A stretch of 64,000 nucleotides of DNA from a virus, in the IMG/VR virus record IMGVR_UViG_3300044846_005433, positions 1 through 64,000 of that record, one strand, 5' to 3'. Within the stretch, counting starts at the first letter, position 1, and every line of letters starts with the position of its first letter. The position numbers and the translations under genes were made by a program. Shown one piece after another: positions 1-11,800 of the stretch. Under the pieces are notes generated by a model, which made no database searches, was not told the origin of the DNA, and saw nothing but the letters and a program-made list of their open reading frames with translations.

Positions 1-2088
1 ATTCCCTGATGTTTTCTTTATCTTTGACCAGCCACCATTTGTTTTAACTAATAAGTTATCAAGTTCCTGATCTATTTTAGCTAGGTGATCCCTATCGATT
101 ACCAGACGATTATTAGTAGCTTTAGATCCGCCCTTAAATTGGAAATATGTTCCAACTAATTGCGTCCCGCCAGTCTCATCTATTTCAACTGAAGAGTATT
201 GAGCAGATGGTGAGGTAAACTTTAATTTATGTAAACTATCAAAGTCACCAGCCGCTGCACATTTAATGAATACGTATTCATCATATGCATAAGCAGTAAC
301 AGTACGATTACGTAGTGAATTAAAGCAACCTGCAATTGCAGTTGCAACCTCATTGGCTAGCCCGACTGGATTAAAATAAAATACGTCATGTCCAACAATA
401 TTCTCATAATCATTATATGCATAATATTCTCCAGGATTAAGAGTTAAGCTATAACCAGTAGCCGCAGTAAAGTAATCATATTTGCCTACAGTATCTACAT
501 TTGTTCCATTTGGATGATAAAATTTAATCTCATCTAAGTTACTTAGATTTGTCTTAACTTTAATAACACCATATGAAAAACCCGCTGAATTACTGCCAAA
601 TCCTTTGTCCTGTAAAAATAAGTTATTCGACGGACCGAAGAAATTAGCAACATCCACATTAGTGTTACTTAAAACCATCTTACCTACTCCTATATCCTTT
701 GCCGCAGAACCAGTAACACTAGCGGTAACTGTAGAGTTTAGGTAAGTAAATTGAGTATCTGAAATCTTTGTAATAAAATAACTTCCAGTTAATCCAGTAA
801 CGCTACTTGTAATAATTATTAAATCATCAGTTGCGTATCCATGTGGAGTAACTGAAGTTACAGTAACGGTTGTACCACCGCCAATTAGGTCTACTGAAAG
901 GTCAGCCGACAAGTCAACCGAATATGGCTGCTCAAGCTTTGGTAGATAAAGACGATTGTCTTTATCAGTAAGGTAGTTAAAATATAGAGTTTCTGAATCT
1001 GAGAAAATATCTTCAAATTCAGTCATGTTAAAATTAAGATTCTTATATGGAACGACTACTCCATCTGTATTAGTTTGAGTTAGTGTCGTTTCTTCTGATT
1101 CAAGATACGGTCTTCTTAAACGAGGTGTATTTAACCAGATTGCACGTTCATTATACATTCTTTCAAGGTCAATATCTAACTCAGAAAGTTCAATTGAATT
1201 AACGTATAATCCTAAGTATCGGTTAAAATCATAATTCTCAGAAGTATCATCATTGAAAATAAATTCTAAGTTTAAGATATTTGGAAAGATAACTCCATTC
1301 CTTTCAAATCCCTTAGTTATGTTTTCTTCAAAAAACTTTAGAGGAGTTGAGCTTTTATATTGAGAATAGAGTAATTCACCGCGATTACCTAAAGTTCCAG
1401 AATTAACAACAATACCATTCCATGTAGTAAATTCATCCTCTTCAAAAGAAACAGTAAGTGGACTAATTGGAAAATTTTTGTTGTTTAAGTAATCACGAAT
1501 AAATTTTCCTGGCTTAGAGTTTTCGCTTAGGTCAAACGTCTTGATAATTGATGCGTCCTTAAATAATCCAATTAAGTAATCTGCTCGGCTTTGACCATTT
1601 TCAAAATTACTTTTAGATATATTGATTGGATCGTTTAATGGATCCTTGATTTTTAGGATAACAAAATACTTAGGAATCTCTTTTTTAAGATATAATGGAG
1701 CAAAATAAGAAAGACGCTCGTCATACTTGTTAGAAGGAAAATATTTGACTCCGCTAAAATAATTAGAAAAATCATATTGATCTTTGTAATCCTTTGAGGT
1801 TTTTGTTGCATCTACACCTTCAGTAAGACCAAATATAATTTCATTTGGAGTTTCGCCGTTCTTAAAAAATTGATATACGTTTGCCGCAAGGGATTGAGTA
1901 ATATCGATTGGAAATCTAGAATAGTCGTCCTTTGCTAATTCTAAATTTGCCTTAATTGAATCTAACCACATGTCGCCAGCTTCATTAAGAGTTAGTTTGA
2001 TATTGCCAGTTAGCTTAGGATTTGTCCTAACTAATTGAAAGCTTGACTCGGGTGATAGAGTTTTAGTGTATTGTAAATCTGTTGCCAT
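1..2088 (-). CDS. Large virion protein, partial (C-terminus beyond the window)
   Basis: The reading frame is open from an ATG at 2088 to the left edge, giving at least 696 residues without a stop. The N-terminus reads MATDLQYTKTLSPESSFQLV. The sequence is rich in Asn, Thr, Ser and Tyr with alternating hydrophobic residues, as in beta-rich tail or baseplate proteins. Near residues 395-450 there is a small beta-sandwich-like segment (VTVTSVTPHGYATDDLI followed by GLTGSYFITKI) of the kind repeated in phage structural proteins. It is the last visible gene of the late minus-strand block, 4 nt after its upstream neighbour, so it is probably co-transcribed with it. The exact role is not recognised. 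A baseplate or fibre component is inferred from size and context only. Confidence 0.6.
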   Translation of the reverse strand, partial: MATDLQYTKTLSPESSFQLVRTNPKLTGNIKLTLNEAGDMWLDSIKANLELAKDDYSRFPIDITQSLAANVYQFFKNGETPNEIIFGLTEGVDATKTSKDYKDQYDFSNYFSGVKYFPSNKYDERLSYFAPLYLKKEIPKYFVILKIKDPLNDPINISKSNFENGQSRADYLIGLFKDASIIKTFDLSENSKPGKFIRDYLNNKNFPISPLTVSFEEDEFTTWNGIVVNSGTLGNRGELLYSQYKSSTPLKFFEENITKGFERNGVIFPNILNLEFIFNDDTSENYDFNRYLGLYVNSIELSELDIDLERMYNERAIWLNTPRLRRPYLESEETTLTQTNTDGVVVPYKNLNFNMTEFEDIFSDSETLYFNYLTDKDNRLYLPKLEQPYSVDLSADLSVDLIGGGTTVTVTSVTPHGYATDDLIIITSSVTGLTGSYFITKISDTQFTYLNSTVTASVTGSAAKDIGVGKMVLSNTNVDVANFFGPSNNLFLQDKGFGSNSAGFSYGVIKVKTNLSNLDEIKFYHPNGTNVDTVGKYDYFTAATGYSLTLNPGEYYAYNDYENIVGHDVFYFNPVGLANEVATAIAGCFNSLRNRTVTAYAYDEYVFIKCAAAGDFDSLHKLKFTSPSAQYSSVEIDETGGTQLVGTYFQFKGGSKATNNRLVIDRDHLAKIDQELDNLLVKTNGGWSKIKKTSGN

Positions 2089-2092
2089 CTAT

Positions 2093-5000
2093 TTAGAATG
2101 TGCTAATTTTTCCTTTTCCTTGAACTAATGGTGCATCTAATGAAGTTTCTTTAGTATACTGAGCGCTTATTTCAAGATCAAAAGAAAAAGGCACATCATT
2201 CTTAACATTGATGTCGATTCCAATTTTTTTCTGATATTTAACATTATTTAGTGCACCAGCTTGTCTAAATCCTCCGACGTATCCTAACTTGTCTGAACAT
2301 CTAAATTGAAATAGTACTGGAATATTATAAGTATTCTCTGTACCATATTTAATTTGCTTAGATGATGTTGCTGGGAAATTTCCTTGAACTGAGATCGTAT
2401 TATATTCTTGTGGAAATAAGTATAAGTATGCACCGCACGTATATTTACCAATTAAATATTCATCGTTTGGCTTGAATCCTAATTTAACAGGATAGTGTGA
2501 TTCATTTCTAGCAGTAGTTGTACTTGGCGTACTCGGTGTAATTCGAGATGCTTGTTTGTAATATTTTACCCCGTATACATTTGTATCCTCCTGCACGGTT
2601 GTTTCAAAGTGTAGTGCATGAGAAAATGGTAAATATTGTTGAGGTGCAGTAGCATCAACGGTAGGTGGAACTGCAGCGGCAAATGTTGGTCTAAATATTG
2701 AACGTATATTCGCAACTGAGTAGGTGTAACTGGCACCACATAGAGTTTTGATACTAGGGTGATCTTTACTAATACAGAATTCTGTTAATTTTCCGCCACC
2801 GACTCCATTTGAGCTAGAATCAGTTGTTCCGTTCCACACTTTAGTATTTGCTGAACCATATGTCGCACCCTGTGGGTCAAATGGTAAATAGTGTGCCCCG
2901 TTTGCTGGCACATTTGCAATAGTATTAATTGTGTTACCTAACCATGTATAACCGCTAGCATAATAACCAGCGGCAATATATCCAGTTGCTGGATAAGATG
3001 GGGTAGTTGAACCATTATTTGTATCAGCATAGAGCTCTTCTGAAAGTCCGTAATTTTTAATACGACTTGTAAGATATTGACTCTTTACTTGTCCAGATTG
3101 TGCGCTTGCAGCTTGTTTAAAATTACCAATAATTGGTGTTGCATTTTTATTTACACCAATTGGTACAATATCGTAACGACGATTTACGTGATAATCTGAA
3201 GTTAAGTATCCATTCGGATCAGTGGCAATCGGATTACCTAGCGAATCTACACCAAGCGAAAGCTCATCAACTCCACCAAATAAGAATGAAATAAGTTCAA
3301 GCGTACTGGCTGATGTATTTTGAATTGAAATTACATATTGTTTTGTAACAATTCTACCTTCGTTATAAACAGTGGTTCCGCCAGTAGTGTCCTTAATTAA
3401 GTCTCTATAATAACCAGCAAATAGGTTAATTGTATCACCATTTGCAACCTCAGTAGTGTTTCCGTCTGGGTCAATGATACTAAGCTTAATAACTCCATTG
3501 TCAGATGCGATTGCTTGTTGTAAACTTTCCACGGTAGATCTTAACGCTTTAATCTGCTCGTACATATTAATTACGTTGCCTTGATCCGTAAAGAATCCAC
3601 TTGAAATATCCTCAGCCGTATGTGCAAAGAACTTTTCACCAGTTGTAAATTGATGTGCTAAGTGAGTATCTAATCCTCTAGCAATTAAACTCCTTTCGAA
3701 ATCGATTTTAGTCTTATCTGCAAATGCTCTTTGTGTAATAACTGTAGATTCTTCCTCAGAAGAAATATTTTCTGGGAAAGGTATTTGCACTGAATTTGAC
3801 CATGCAGATTCAGCAGCATTATCAGGCCATCCAGCTTCAGATAGGGATTTTACTTGTATTTCTACAATTTCACCTTTACGGATTGTAATATCTAATTGAT
3901 TAGAATTTACAACTTCCGAATCAGCAACATTTTCCGTATCCCAAACATATAAACCGGTTGTTGGATCTAATGATTTAGTACGCGGCTTGCCTAATACTTC
4001 TTTCCATGGTGAAAATGAAGCAGATCTCTGTGTTCCATCTTCATCTACAAACGTTTGTTGTTGAGCAGTAGGCTGATTTCCAGATTGACTTAAATATCTG
4101 TAACGATACTTAAATTGAACTATGTTTTGTTCACCATATACTGTTTTAACTGGACTAGGAATTTGCCAAAATCCTCGAACTGCATATTTTTTAGGTACAA
4201 CAAATTGAGGAGTAGTGGAAATCTGTAGAGTAAGGTTAGTAACAACAGTCGATAAGCTAACTGTTTTTTCATCTCTATTTTTTTGAACTTCAGTTAATTG
4301 TTTTTTAAGTCTTTTTACCTCAGGCTCAGACTTAGCAGTAGTAGTAATCGTTGACTTAATGTCATCGATCTTTTTATTCAACTCTTGAATTTCTTTTTCA
4401 GTAGTTGCTTTTTCTTTTATTGTGTTTTGAACTTGGGTGACATTCTTATCGTCCTGTATGTGTTGATCTACTTGAATAACACTAAAGTTTGCAGTAGATA
4501 AGGTAGGAGCAGTAGGCGTACTTGCAACAATCGCAGGTAGTTTACGCTCTTTTGCCATATTTAATAGAATTAAACCAAAATCAGAAACAAAATTTGTATA
4601 ATAATTTTCTAAAGTAGCAGTAGTGTTATCTGGTAATGGAATAGTAAGATCATTTGTATAAACTGCAACTCCAGTTGAATAGTCATCAACTGTTAAGTTT
4701 TTGGCTTTACTAATAGGTTTAATAAAAAGGATTTGACGCTCATTGAAACCTACATTAATTTGTAATTTAGGCTCACGATAAGGAACTGGTTTTATTTTAA
4801 GAATGCTTGCACCAATTGTAATTGGATCAATTCCAAAAATTCTTTCTAATACGACTTCAGTATTTGTTTTGTCAACTGTTGTTACTTTATATTCAGAATC
4901 ATTTGAAGTAATTAAGGTATCTCCCTCAGCTAGGATTCTAGTATTTTTTACACCAGAAAGAACGTCAGTATAGTTTAAGCTGCTTAATTTATAACGACGT

Positions 5001-5725
5001 CTAACTACAGTAACAGTTTGATTTGTTAAAGTTTGAGCTACTTCTTCTTCAAGAATACGCAATACATCGAATGATCCTTTATATCGGTTGATTGCAGTTT
5101 GAACATCGACGATATTATCGTCTTCAAAATAGTCAATTGAATTATCATCAAGGTCAAGTTTTAATGCCTCTAATGAAATATCATTTCTGTTTTTGTAATT
5201 GTTATCAAAGAAGGTAGCAATATCATCGTTATTTACTGAGTTTACAATTAGTCTCTTTACTACGAAACTATCAATATCATCAGTTAAAACTCCTGAAATA
5301 TCTAAGTTTACATAAAGTAATGGGTTTAAAAATGATTCAAAGAACCAGTTGTTCTTAACTCCAAATTCAGTAGGTAAGGTGAACGAAGCAGTTGAAATGC
5401 TCTCTAATTCTTGTAATAATTGTGATGTTTTCTTTAATTCAAATTTACGAACGTCTCCATTCGCAGATTTAATTCCAATAACATCGCTATTTGTTGAAAG
5501 TAAAGTTTCAAATCGAGTATTAATATCTTCGATTTTTCCTTTTAAATATCCAAAAGATGGAACGTTAATGGAATACTTTGAGCCATCACTATTTGTTTGG
5601 CTAACATTTACATTTTCTGACTTTGATTCAAGTACGTTTTCTAAGCTATACAAAAAAGAGTTCATGTTGTCGATATCAACAACAAGTCTTTTTAAAACGT
5701 CTGATAATGTGTGTTTAACTTCCAT
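2093..5725 (-). CDS. Large virion protein with coiled coil and FnIII-like segment
   Basis: This is a 1,210-residue protein from ATG 5725. Residues about 430-490 are a charged heptad-like region (ATTEKEIQELNKKIDDIKST) typical of a trimeric or dimeric coiled coil. The region after it (about 520-660) looks like a fibronectin type III-type domain, with VQFKYRYRYLS and later EIQVKSLSEAGWPD. A second short helix (YEQIKALRSTVESLQQAI) precedes a long Gly/Asn/Tyr-rich C-terminal beta region. The organisation suits a long baseplate-attached fibre or wedge extension. It sits 7 nt from its upstream neighbour with no promoter between them. No family was recognised with confidence. Confidence 0.6.
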   Translation of the reverse strand: MEVKHTLSDVLKRLVVDIDNMNSFLYSLENVLESKSENVNVSQTNSDGSKYSINVPSFGYLKGKIEDINTRFETLLSTNSDVIGIKSANGDVRKFELKKTSQLLQELESISTASFTLPTEFGVKNNWFFESFLNPLLYVNLDISGVLTDDIDSFVVKRLIVNSVNNDDIATFFDNNYKNRNDISLEALKLDLDDNSIDYFEDDNIVDVQTAINRYKGSFDVLRILEEEVAQTLTNQTVTVVRRRYKLSSLNYTDVLSGVKNTRILAEGDTLITSNDSEYKVTTVDKTNTEVVLERIFGIDPITIGASILKIKPVPYREPKLQINVGFNERQILFIKPISKAKNLTVDDYSTGVAVYTNDLTIPLPDNTTATLENYYTNFVSDFGLILLNMAKERKLPAIVASTPTAPTLSTANFSVIQVDQHIQDDKNVTQVQNTIKEKATTEKEIQELNKKIDDIKSTITTTAKSEPEVKRLKKQLTEVQKNRDEKTVSLSTVVTNLTLQISTTPQFVVPKKYAVRGFWQIPSPVKTVYGEQNIVQFKYRYRYLSQSGNQPTAQQQTFVDEDGTQRSASFSPWKEVLGKPRTKSLDPTTGLYVWDTENVADSEVVNSNQLDITIRKGEIVEIQVKSLSEAGWPDNAAESAWSNSVQIPFPENISSEEESTVITQRAFADKTKIDFERSLIARGLDTHLAHQFTTGEKFFAHTAEDISSGFFTDQGNVINMYEQIKALRSTVESLQQAIASDNGVIKLSIIDPDGNTTEVANGDTINLFAGYYRDLIKDTTGGTTVYNEGRIVTKQYVISIQNTSASTLELISFLFGGVDELSLGVDSLGNPIATDPNGYLTSDYHVNRRYDIVPIGVNKNATPIIGNFKQAASAQSGQVKSQYLTSRIKNYGLSEELYADTNNGSTTPSYPATGYIAAGYYASGYTWLGNTINTIANVPANGAHYLPFDPQGATYGSANTKVWNGTTDSSSNGVGGGKLTEFCISKDHPSIKTLCGASYTYSVANIRSIFRPTFAAAVPPTVDATAPQQYLPFSHALHFETTVQEDTNVYGVKYYKQASRITPSTPSTTTARNESHYPVKLGFKPNDEYLIGKYTCGAYLYLFPQEYNTISVQGNFPATSSKQIKYGTENTYNIPVLFQFRCSDKLGYVGGFRQAGALNNVKYQKKIGIDINVKNDVPFSFDLEISAQYTKETSLDAPLVQGKGKISTF

Positions 5726-5732
5726 TTAATTT

Positions 5733-7820
5733 TTATCTTATTTTATCGATTCTAAAAGTAAGTAGAGTTTCATCAATACATACAATATCGAATATTGGTT
5801 TATTTAGTGATGGAAGAAAATCTAAGTCGTTTAGTACGGCAATATTTACTCCATACACTCCAGTATTCTTTTTATTTAAAGCATCAGTATAAATTTTTAC
5901 GTTATATACGTCTGCAACTAGTTCGTCATCAAATACTAATCTTACAACTTGACCTTTTTTCCAAGCAATAGTTGTATCATTTATAAATATCTCCAAGTCT
6001 CTAACTAATACTGTTTGTACTCCACTATTTTGGTGAACAAAGTAGTTAGTGAAATTTGATAATTCCAATACGTTATTTGTAAAGATATTAGTAATAGAAT
6101 TGGGTGCGATGTTGTATTGTTGATTAGTATTTACTACTCTAATACGATTAGGAGTTCTACGATCAATTGAAATACCTTCGCCTGGACGAACCGTATCTAA
6201 GTCATATGACACGGTGATGTTTGAATCACCATTAATAATATCGTCAACTTTTTGGTTTACGTTAGTTATCATCTGCACAACAGCATTTGTGTTATCAAAT
6301 AATGCAGTACTTGCAGCAACCGACGTTTCCAAATTAGTTACTCTAATTTTTAATTCGTTTTGATCTTCAGTATTAATTAATAAGTCCTTTAGACCTTCTA
6401 CGTCTTGGCGAAGCTGTTCAAGATCTAATAACTTATCATTGTATCGTTGTTGTAACTGTTTGAATTGAGTTAAAACATCAGTAAATAATTCTAATGAAAA
6501 AGTAGAGTAGTCATTTATTGATTTTTCAACAATAACATTCTCAATTGACGTATCTAATTTAAGGTTCATCTTAAATGAGAACGCGTTTCCATTGATTTTA
6601 TTTAAAGGATCTGGCTTGAATTTTTGAATTACTGGAATTTGATATTCAAGTCCACTCTGTTGTATTTTATCTAGGAAAAGGACACCATATAGATTTGTTC
6701 TAAAATCGACAGGTAGTCCATTTGTATCTAGGTTATTAGGATCGTATGTATCATAATAAATTAGAACAGCATTAAATTCAAAGTCGCGGTTTGCAACATA
6801 ATCGTTAAACTGTGCAAATACTTTTATTTCTGGATTTTCAGAAGCTAATTTATAATTTGCAAGATCAAAATCTAGAGAGATTCCATCAAGTTTAGATCTT
6901 AAATATTCTACTGTAAATAAACCAGATTGCTTTGAAATTACTTGATCTGCTGCAATATTAAATACACTGTCTGTATAGTATGCATTACGAATAGTTTGGG
7001 TAAACCAGTTTCCTGGAGCATAAGTATCAGGAATAGTATTTTTGATTTGTGCAAAAACAGTAGAGTCATCTAAATCGTAAAATGCTTTCATTGAAAGTCC
7101 AAACGGGTGAGTCTCATTGTATTTTCTTCCAGCTAGATATTCGATATTTAGAGGGTCTGCTGCATTGTTTGCAACTGTCATGTTCTCATAATAGTTATAA
7201 TCGCTAACTGACTTAAATAATACGTGTGGTGTAGTACCAACGTTAGTTGGAACATGGATATAAATTTCAGTGTAAGAATTGTCTTTTGATTTTAAGGAGT
7301 TTACTACATCGATATCACCAATGTATTTTACTACTCGTTTATAAGTAGAACTAGTTTCTGTTTTTTCTACGAATCTAGGAGTGGTTCCTAAAACTGCAGT
7401 ATTTTTCTCTAGGGCATTTGCATCCTGAAATCTGATTGCTCCGAGCTCTTTTACCCACTTCCAAAAAACACGCTCAGATATCGTTAATTTTTCGTCTCTT
7501 TTATATTGTGGACGATTTAAAAGTAACGCTTCAAAGTTTAATGCGTAATTTTGAAAGCTTTGTGCAAGATTTACGTTATTGTCTGGATTTAAACCATCAA
7601 TTAGCGGTGTTTCTCCTTGAGCTAAAAACTGAATTTTATTATCAGTAGCTAATGTGTTTGGAGTACCTATTTCCGGAATACGAAGAAGAGCAAATTTTGA
7701 AAAGCGCACTGCATTCTCACTATTACTTAAAGTAATATTGATGTCTTCTAGCGCACTCTGAAAGTTGTAGAAAATACCCTTTTTGTCTTGTACTGGTTTA
7801 ATTAATGGAGTAACTGCCAT
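5733..7820 (-). CDS. Virion protein with central coiled coil (putative baseplate or fibre)
   Basis: This is a 695-residue protein. The N-terminal two thirds are beta-rich. Residues about 445-545 form a heptad region (FKQLQQRYNDKLLDLEQLRQ, then VTNLETSVAAS and NVNQKVDDIING) that predicts a coiled coil. The last about 140 residues form a compact beta-rich tail that could be a receptor-binding or attachment domain. It lies between two other large structural genes in the late block, and the leader has no clear late-promoter element, so readthrough from upstream is likely. Function is inferred from architecture and position only. Confidence 0.55.
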   Translation of the reverse strand: MAVTPLIKPVQDKKGIFYNFQSALEDINITLSNSENAVRFSKFALLRIPEIGTPNTLATDNKIQFLAQGETPLIDGLNPDNNVNLAQSFQNYALNFEALLLNRPQYKRDEKLTISERVFWKWVKELGAIRFQDANALEKNTAVLGTTPRFVEKTETSSTYKRVVKYIGDIDVVNSLKSKDNSYTEIYIHVPTNVGTTPHVLFKSVSDYNYYENMTVANNAADPLNIEYLAGRKYNETHPFGLSMKAFYDLDDSTVFAQIKNTIPDTYAPGNWFTQTIRNAYYTDSVFNIAADQVISKQSGLFTVEYLRSKLDGISLDFDLANYKLASENPEIKVFAQFNDYVANRDFEFNAVLIYYDTYDPNNLDTNGLPVDFRTNLYGVLFLDKIQQSGLEYQIPVIQKFKPDPLNKINGNAFSFKMNLKLDTSIENVIVEKSINDYSTFSLELFTDVLTQFKQLQQRYNDKLLDLEQLRQDVEGLKDLLINTEDQNELKIRVTNLETSVAASTALFDNTNAVVQMITNVNQKVDDIINGDSNITVSYDLDTVRPGEGISIDRRTPNRIRVVNTNQQYNIAPNSITNIFTNNVLELSNFTNYFVHQNSGVQTVLVRDLEIFINDTTIAWKKGQVVRLVFDDELVADVYNVKIYTDALNKKNTGVYGVNIAVLNDLDFLPSLNKPIFDIVCIDETLLTFRIDKIR

Positions 7821-7843
7821 TTAACTTTTATATTTTTTATAAA

Positions 7844-8821
7844 TTAAAAGAATTCCATTCCAACTGAACTTGTAATAATTAGTCGGTCGTCTGTATTTTC
7901 ATCAAGAATATAGAGAAGAGATAAATTATTGCCATAGTAAGAAACAACGTTGTTACCTACGGTTAAGCTAGCTGGATTGATTCCGATATCGTATGTTGCT
8001 GGACCTAAATTGTTGTGTAAATACACTGGAACAGTGGTAGGTAATGCACTTAAATTGTCTCCTCCTCTAATAATAGTTGGAAGAGCCGCACTTGAAACAA
8101 ATGGTAATATACTTGTTGAAGTAATTTCTTCAATAATATCTACTAAATGGATAGTAAATGCAGTATTTTGAACTGGTGGGTTAATTGCATCGAAATCAAT
8201 ATAAAGCACGAATTGAGTGATTGCTGGATCAAATCCACCAACGCCATCGTACACAAAACTTAAGTTAGGTGCAGTAACTGCTTTTAATTTAACGAAGATA
8301 TTTTTTCTAGAAGAGCTAGTTAAAGTGATTCTAGCCTCAGCTTGAGTTCCGGCATTCGTTAAAGTTGCAGTAACTGTTTCTTTTGATTCGATAATGGATG
8401 CTTTGTATTCAATTGAATTGTTGAATAAGGCAGTTCCATCAACTACTAGAGTATCATTAACTACTGCGGAGTTTACATTAACTTGATCGGTCGTTGTTAA
8501 TACGTTAACATTGATACGATCTACTGTAAATACTGACTCAGTACTTGCATTTTTTTCTAATCGTGCAATAATTTGGGTTGGAGTTCCTGTTTGGAATGTA
8601 ATTCCCGTATCTTGAACGATAAATGACTGTGCTCTTACATAATTGATCGGATTATCTGTTCCAATTGATAGCGCAGTAAGATCAAACTCGAAGTTATTAA
8701 TTAAGTCTTCAAGTTTATCTTTAAGGATTAAATCGTTAGCATTACTAATTGTTGCAATATCAGTAACGAAATTGGTCAACAGGATTTCTTGAATGGGTAA
8801 CGAAACAGGTAAAAATGCCAT
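7844..8821 (-). CDS. Virion protein, beta-rich (putative baseplate or fibre)
   Basis: This is a 325-residue protein. A short helical N-terminus (SLPIQEILLTNFVTDI) is followed by beta-repeat-like sequence (VNVLTTTDQVNVNSAVVNDT), the pattern seen in short fibre shafts and baseplate tips. A putative late promoter element lies about 20 nt upstream of the ATG, so this gene can be transcribed independently of the one before it. The size is close to several T4 baseplate proteins, but I could not match it to any by sequence. Confidence 0.55.
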   Translation of the reverse strand: MAFLPVSLPIQEILLTNFVTDIATISNANDLILKDKLEDLINNFEFDLTALSIGTDNPINYVRAQSFIVQDTGITFQTGTPTQIIARLEKNASTESVFTVDRINVNVLTTTDQVNVNSAVVNDTLVVDGTALFNNSIEYKASIIESKETVTATLTNAGTQAEARITLTSSSRKNIFVKLKAVTAPNLSFVYDGVGGFDPAITQFVLYIDFDAINPPVQNTAFTIHLVDIIEEITSTSILPFVSSAALPTIIRGGDNLSALPTTVPVYLHNNLGPATYDIGINPASLTVGNNVVSYYGNNLSLLYILDENTDDRLIITSSVGMEFF

Positions 8822-8840
8822 GTTCTTTAAATTATTTTAG

Positions 8841-8853
8841 TTTATTTATTATT
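8841..8853 (-). promoter_or_regulatory. Putative late promoter element
   Basis: Read on the minus strand this is AATAATAAATAAA, ending about 20 nt before the ATG at 8821. It matches the recurring [A/G]ATAAATAA element found upstream of other virion genes here and resembles the T4 late promoter TATAAATA, which is recognised by gp55. Confidence 0.5.
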
Positions 8854-8854
8854 T

Positions 8855-11800
8855 TTAAACTCGACTCTTTAATAAACGACGCTTTCTGTCGTTTAACCGA
8901 GTTTCGATTCTTCCAGTATATTGTTTTTTATCAAGAACTTGTATAAAGTTTTGAATCTCTGAAACATATCTTGTGTTTCGGTTATCAAAAACTTCTACGC
9001 TAAGAGTAAAGTTACCGAGATCCTTAAATTTCCATACAAAGAACGGCACGGATTTAGCTTTTACTATCTCTTCTCCAGTCACAACGTTTGTTAATTTCCA
9101 AATAAAGTCACTTTTTCCATCTAAGTTGTTAATTACGAAAAAGATAATACCGTTTTCTGGCACAGTAAAGGTTTCTTCATATAACTTAATATCTGTAATA
9201 TTAAATGCATTTTGGTCAATAGTGGTTGGCAAGTAACCGATCTGCTCGTCATTAACAAATTTCCAGTACCTTTCATCTCTCCAGAATCCTGGATCTTGCA
9301 CCGCACCAGAGAGAACATCACTGGTTTTTGCAAGAAGGAACATGGTCTCGTCGTCAAATACTGGAGATATTGATTTCATGTAATCGATAAGCGACTTTGA
9401 AAATACTTTCTTCGGTAAGAAGAATGTATATTTGTCGCCGCGTAAACCGCTACCTATGCCTGGACTAGTTGGACTCGCTGGACTACCTGCTCCAGAAATA
9501 TTAAGGATGTGATACATTTCCTTACTTAAGTAATTAGCTTGAGCATGGATAATGTATTGGTTATCCGACTGGCGCCCGTTAATTATCTCGTAATTAAACA
9601 ATTTTATTCCAGGATGGTCACTATTATTAAGTATCTGCACTAATTCATCTAGTGTAGAGAAATTAGGTAGGATATAGTCTGAGAAAAGGGAAATTTGAAT
9701 AACGTCACCAGGAGTTGGATTTCTAAGGTAGAACCCTGCTTCAAAATCATCTAAATAGATGAGATCAGTCAATCGCATCCAATATAGCTCACCAAGTTTA
9801 ATACTTCTAAGATCTTTGATCTTGACTGGAGTGTCATCTTCTCCTAATCCCCAATAGAGTTTCTTTGGGTGTTTTTGGAAAGGGCTAGTATATGGAACAT
9901 AAATGTTTAAATCTGTGTCCCAAAGTTCAACATCATAAAGATTTTGTCCCATTCCATATCTAGTTTTATAGAAAGAGATCCACTCGATTAAATTCTTGTA
10001 AATATCAATTTTTACAGCAGAGTCCTCGTTATCCAAAACGTTTACTTTTGGATAATAGATTGGAGATGCACCAAAATCTTGTAACTGAACATTAGCTAAG
10101 TTACCGACTGAATATTCAAACTTGTCTTCAAGTCTAGAATAGGCAATAATCTCAGGTTTCATGTCGTCCTGTACTGTTACAAATCGACTAAATACACTAG
10201 TGTTTCCATAGAAGTCATGTAATTCTACTGTAACTCTATATTTTCCAGCATAGGGTAAGAAGTGCGCAATACGATATAAGTCAACGATTTTGCCTCTGTG
10301 TTCAAAGTTATAGGGATTCGGAGAGTCTTTTGTGATTCTCCAAGTTATTTCATAATAGTTCTTAAAATCAATATTGCCAAGAGTCCAATAAGGAAGTAAA
10401 CTTGGAGCAATTTGATCTAAATCTTCAAGCTTTACGCCTTTTAGGTCAGCAATTGTAAACTTTCCGATATCTACTGTAAAAACAGCTGGTGCTCCAATAA
10501 TTCGTTGAGGATCATCACCAGATTCCCAAGTTAGTTTTTGTCTAAGACTTGGAAATTTTTGATCCTTAATCTCAGAATAGAACGTTTCAATATTGTTAAT
10601 TACTCGCGTATTTTCTTCAGCAGTTAGATATTTTTGACCAAATTCAAATGGATTCTTTGCAATCTCGTTTATTCGAGCAACACCAAAGTCAATTCCATTT
10701 GTGCTAACGCGACGATATAATGGATCAAGAGCACGAAGCGTAAGATTTACATTTAAGTCAGGATAAACGTTAATTGTTGCGTCCTCGTTTAAATCATAGT
10801 CAAAAATATGAGTATCGTCCAGCCAATAACTAATTGTGAGCTTTTGAAAGTAGATAAATTCTCCAATAATGTCCTTTATTTTAACATTTACGGGTAAAAA
10901 CTCATTTTTTAACTTATCATTTAGTAAATTAAGCTTGTAGAAGATCTCATTTACTGTAAATTCAGTAGTTTCCTCAATTAGAGGTACTCCATCGTCATCG
11001 TAATTATCAGTTGCTCGAGTAAATTGATAAACTAGGGCTAAAAATTCTGTTTTGTGAAATTGTCTGCCCTCTTTTATGTTTTTATTGCGATCAGATATGT
11101 CAAAACTGTCAATTTTACCGTCATCTAGGTAATCAGATAAGTCTACCATGAGTAACTTATTGAAATAAGACGATTTTGGATTAACATTTGTCCAATATTC
11201 TTTAATTTGTAACACATCTCGATATCCGAGGATATTGATGAAATTTACAAGACCCTTATAGGTTCCAATATATGGATAAATGTGCTCCTTGCTAACTAAT
11301 AAGTCTTTTCTTGCACGATTGAGGTCCTCAATATTAACGATTGCCTCCTTGATGTCATATTCTTTAAGAATATTTGCGTCTTCCTTTTGAAATCTAATCC
11401 CAAAGTTAGTTGCCCAATCGCGAAAACGCTCTTCTTCTTCAATTCCTTCACCATAAAAGTAGATCTCAGCAATCTTTGTCTTGGTTGAACCTGTTTTTAA
11501 GTAGATTGAAAGGGTTCTTTCAAATATTGCCTCATCCGTTGGGCAAAATGCGATATTTACTTGTAAAGGAATGTTTAAATCAAGTGGAGCAGTTCCACCA
11601 ATATGAATATCTGAGTATGCAATAGTCTTGCTCTCGACTTTAGAGATAAAGTTCTCGTTAAGTTGAAGATCTTTAACTACATCATAGAGAAAAAACTGAT
11701 CGCTATTTTTATTTGATGTCCACTCAAAAATTAAGCTTTGGTTTGGTGATAGGACTGGAAATTTATAGTTGTTTACCACCTTTTCTAACATAAAAAGGTT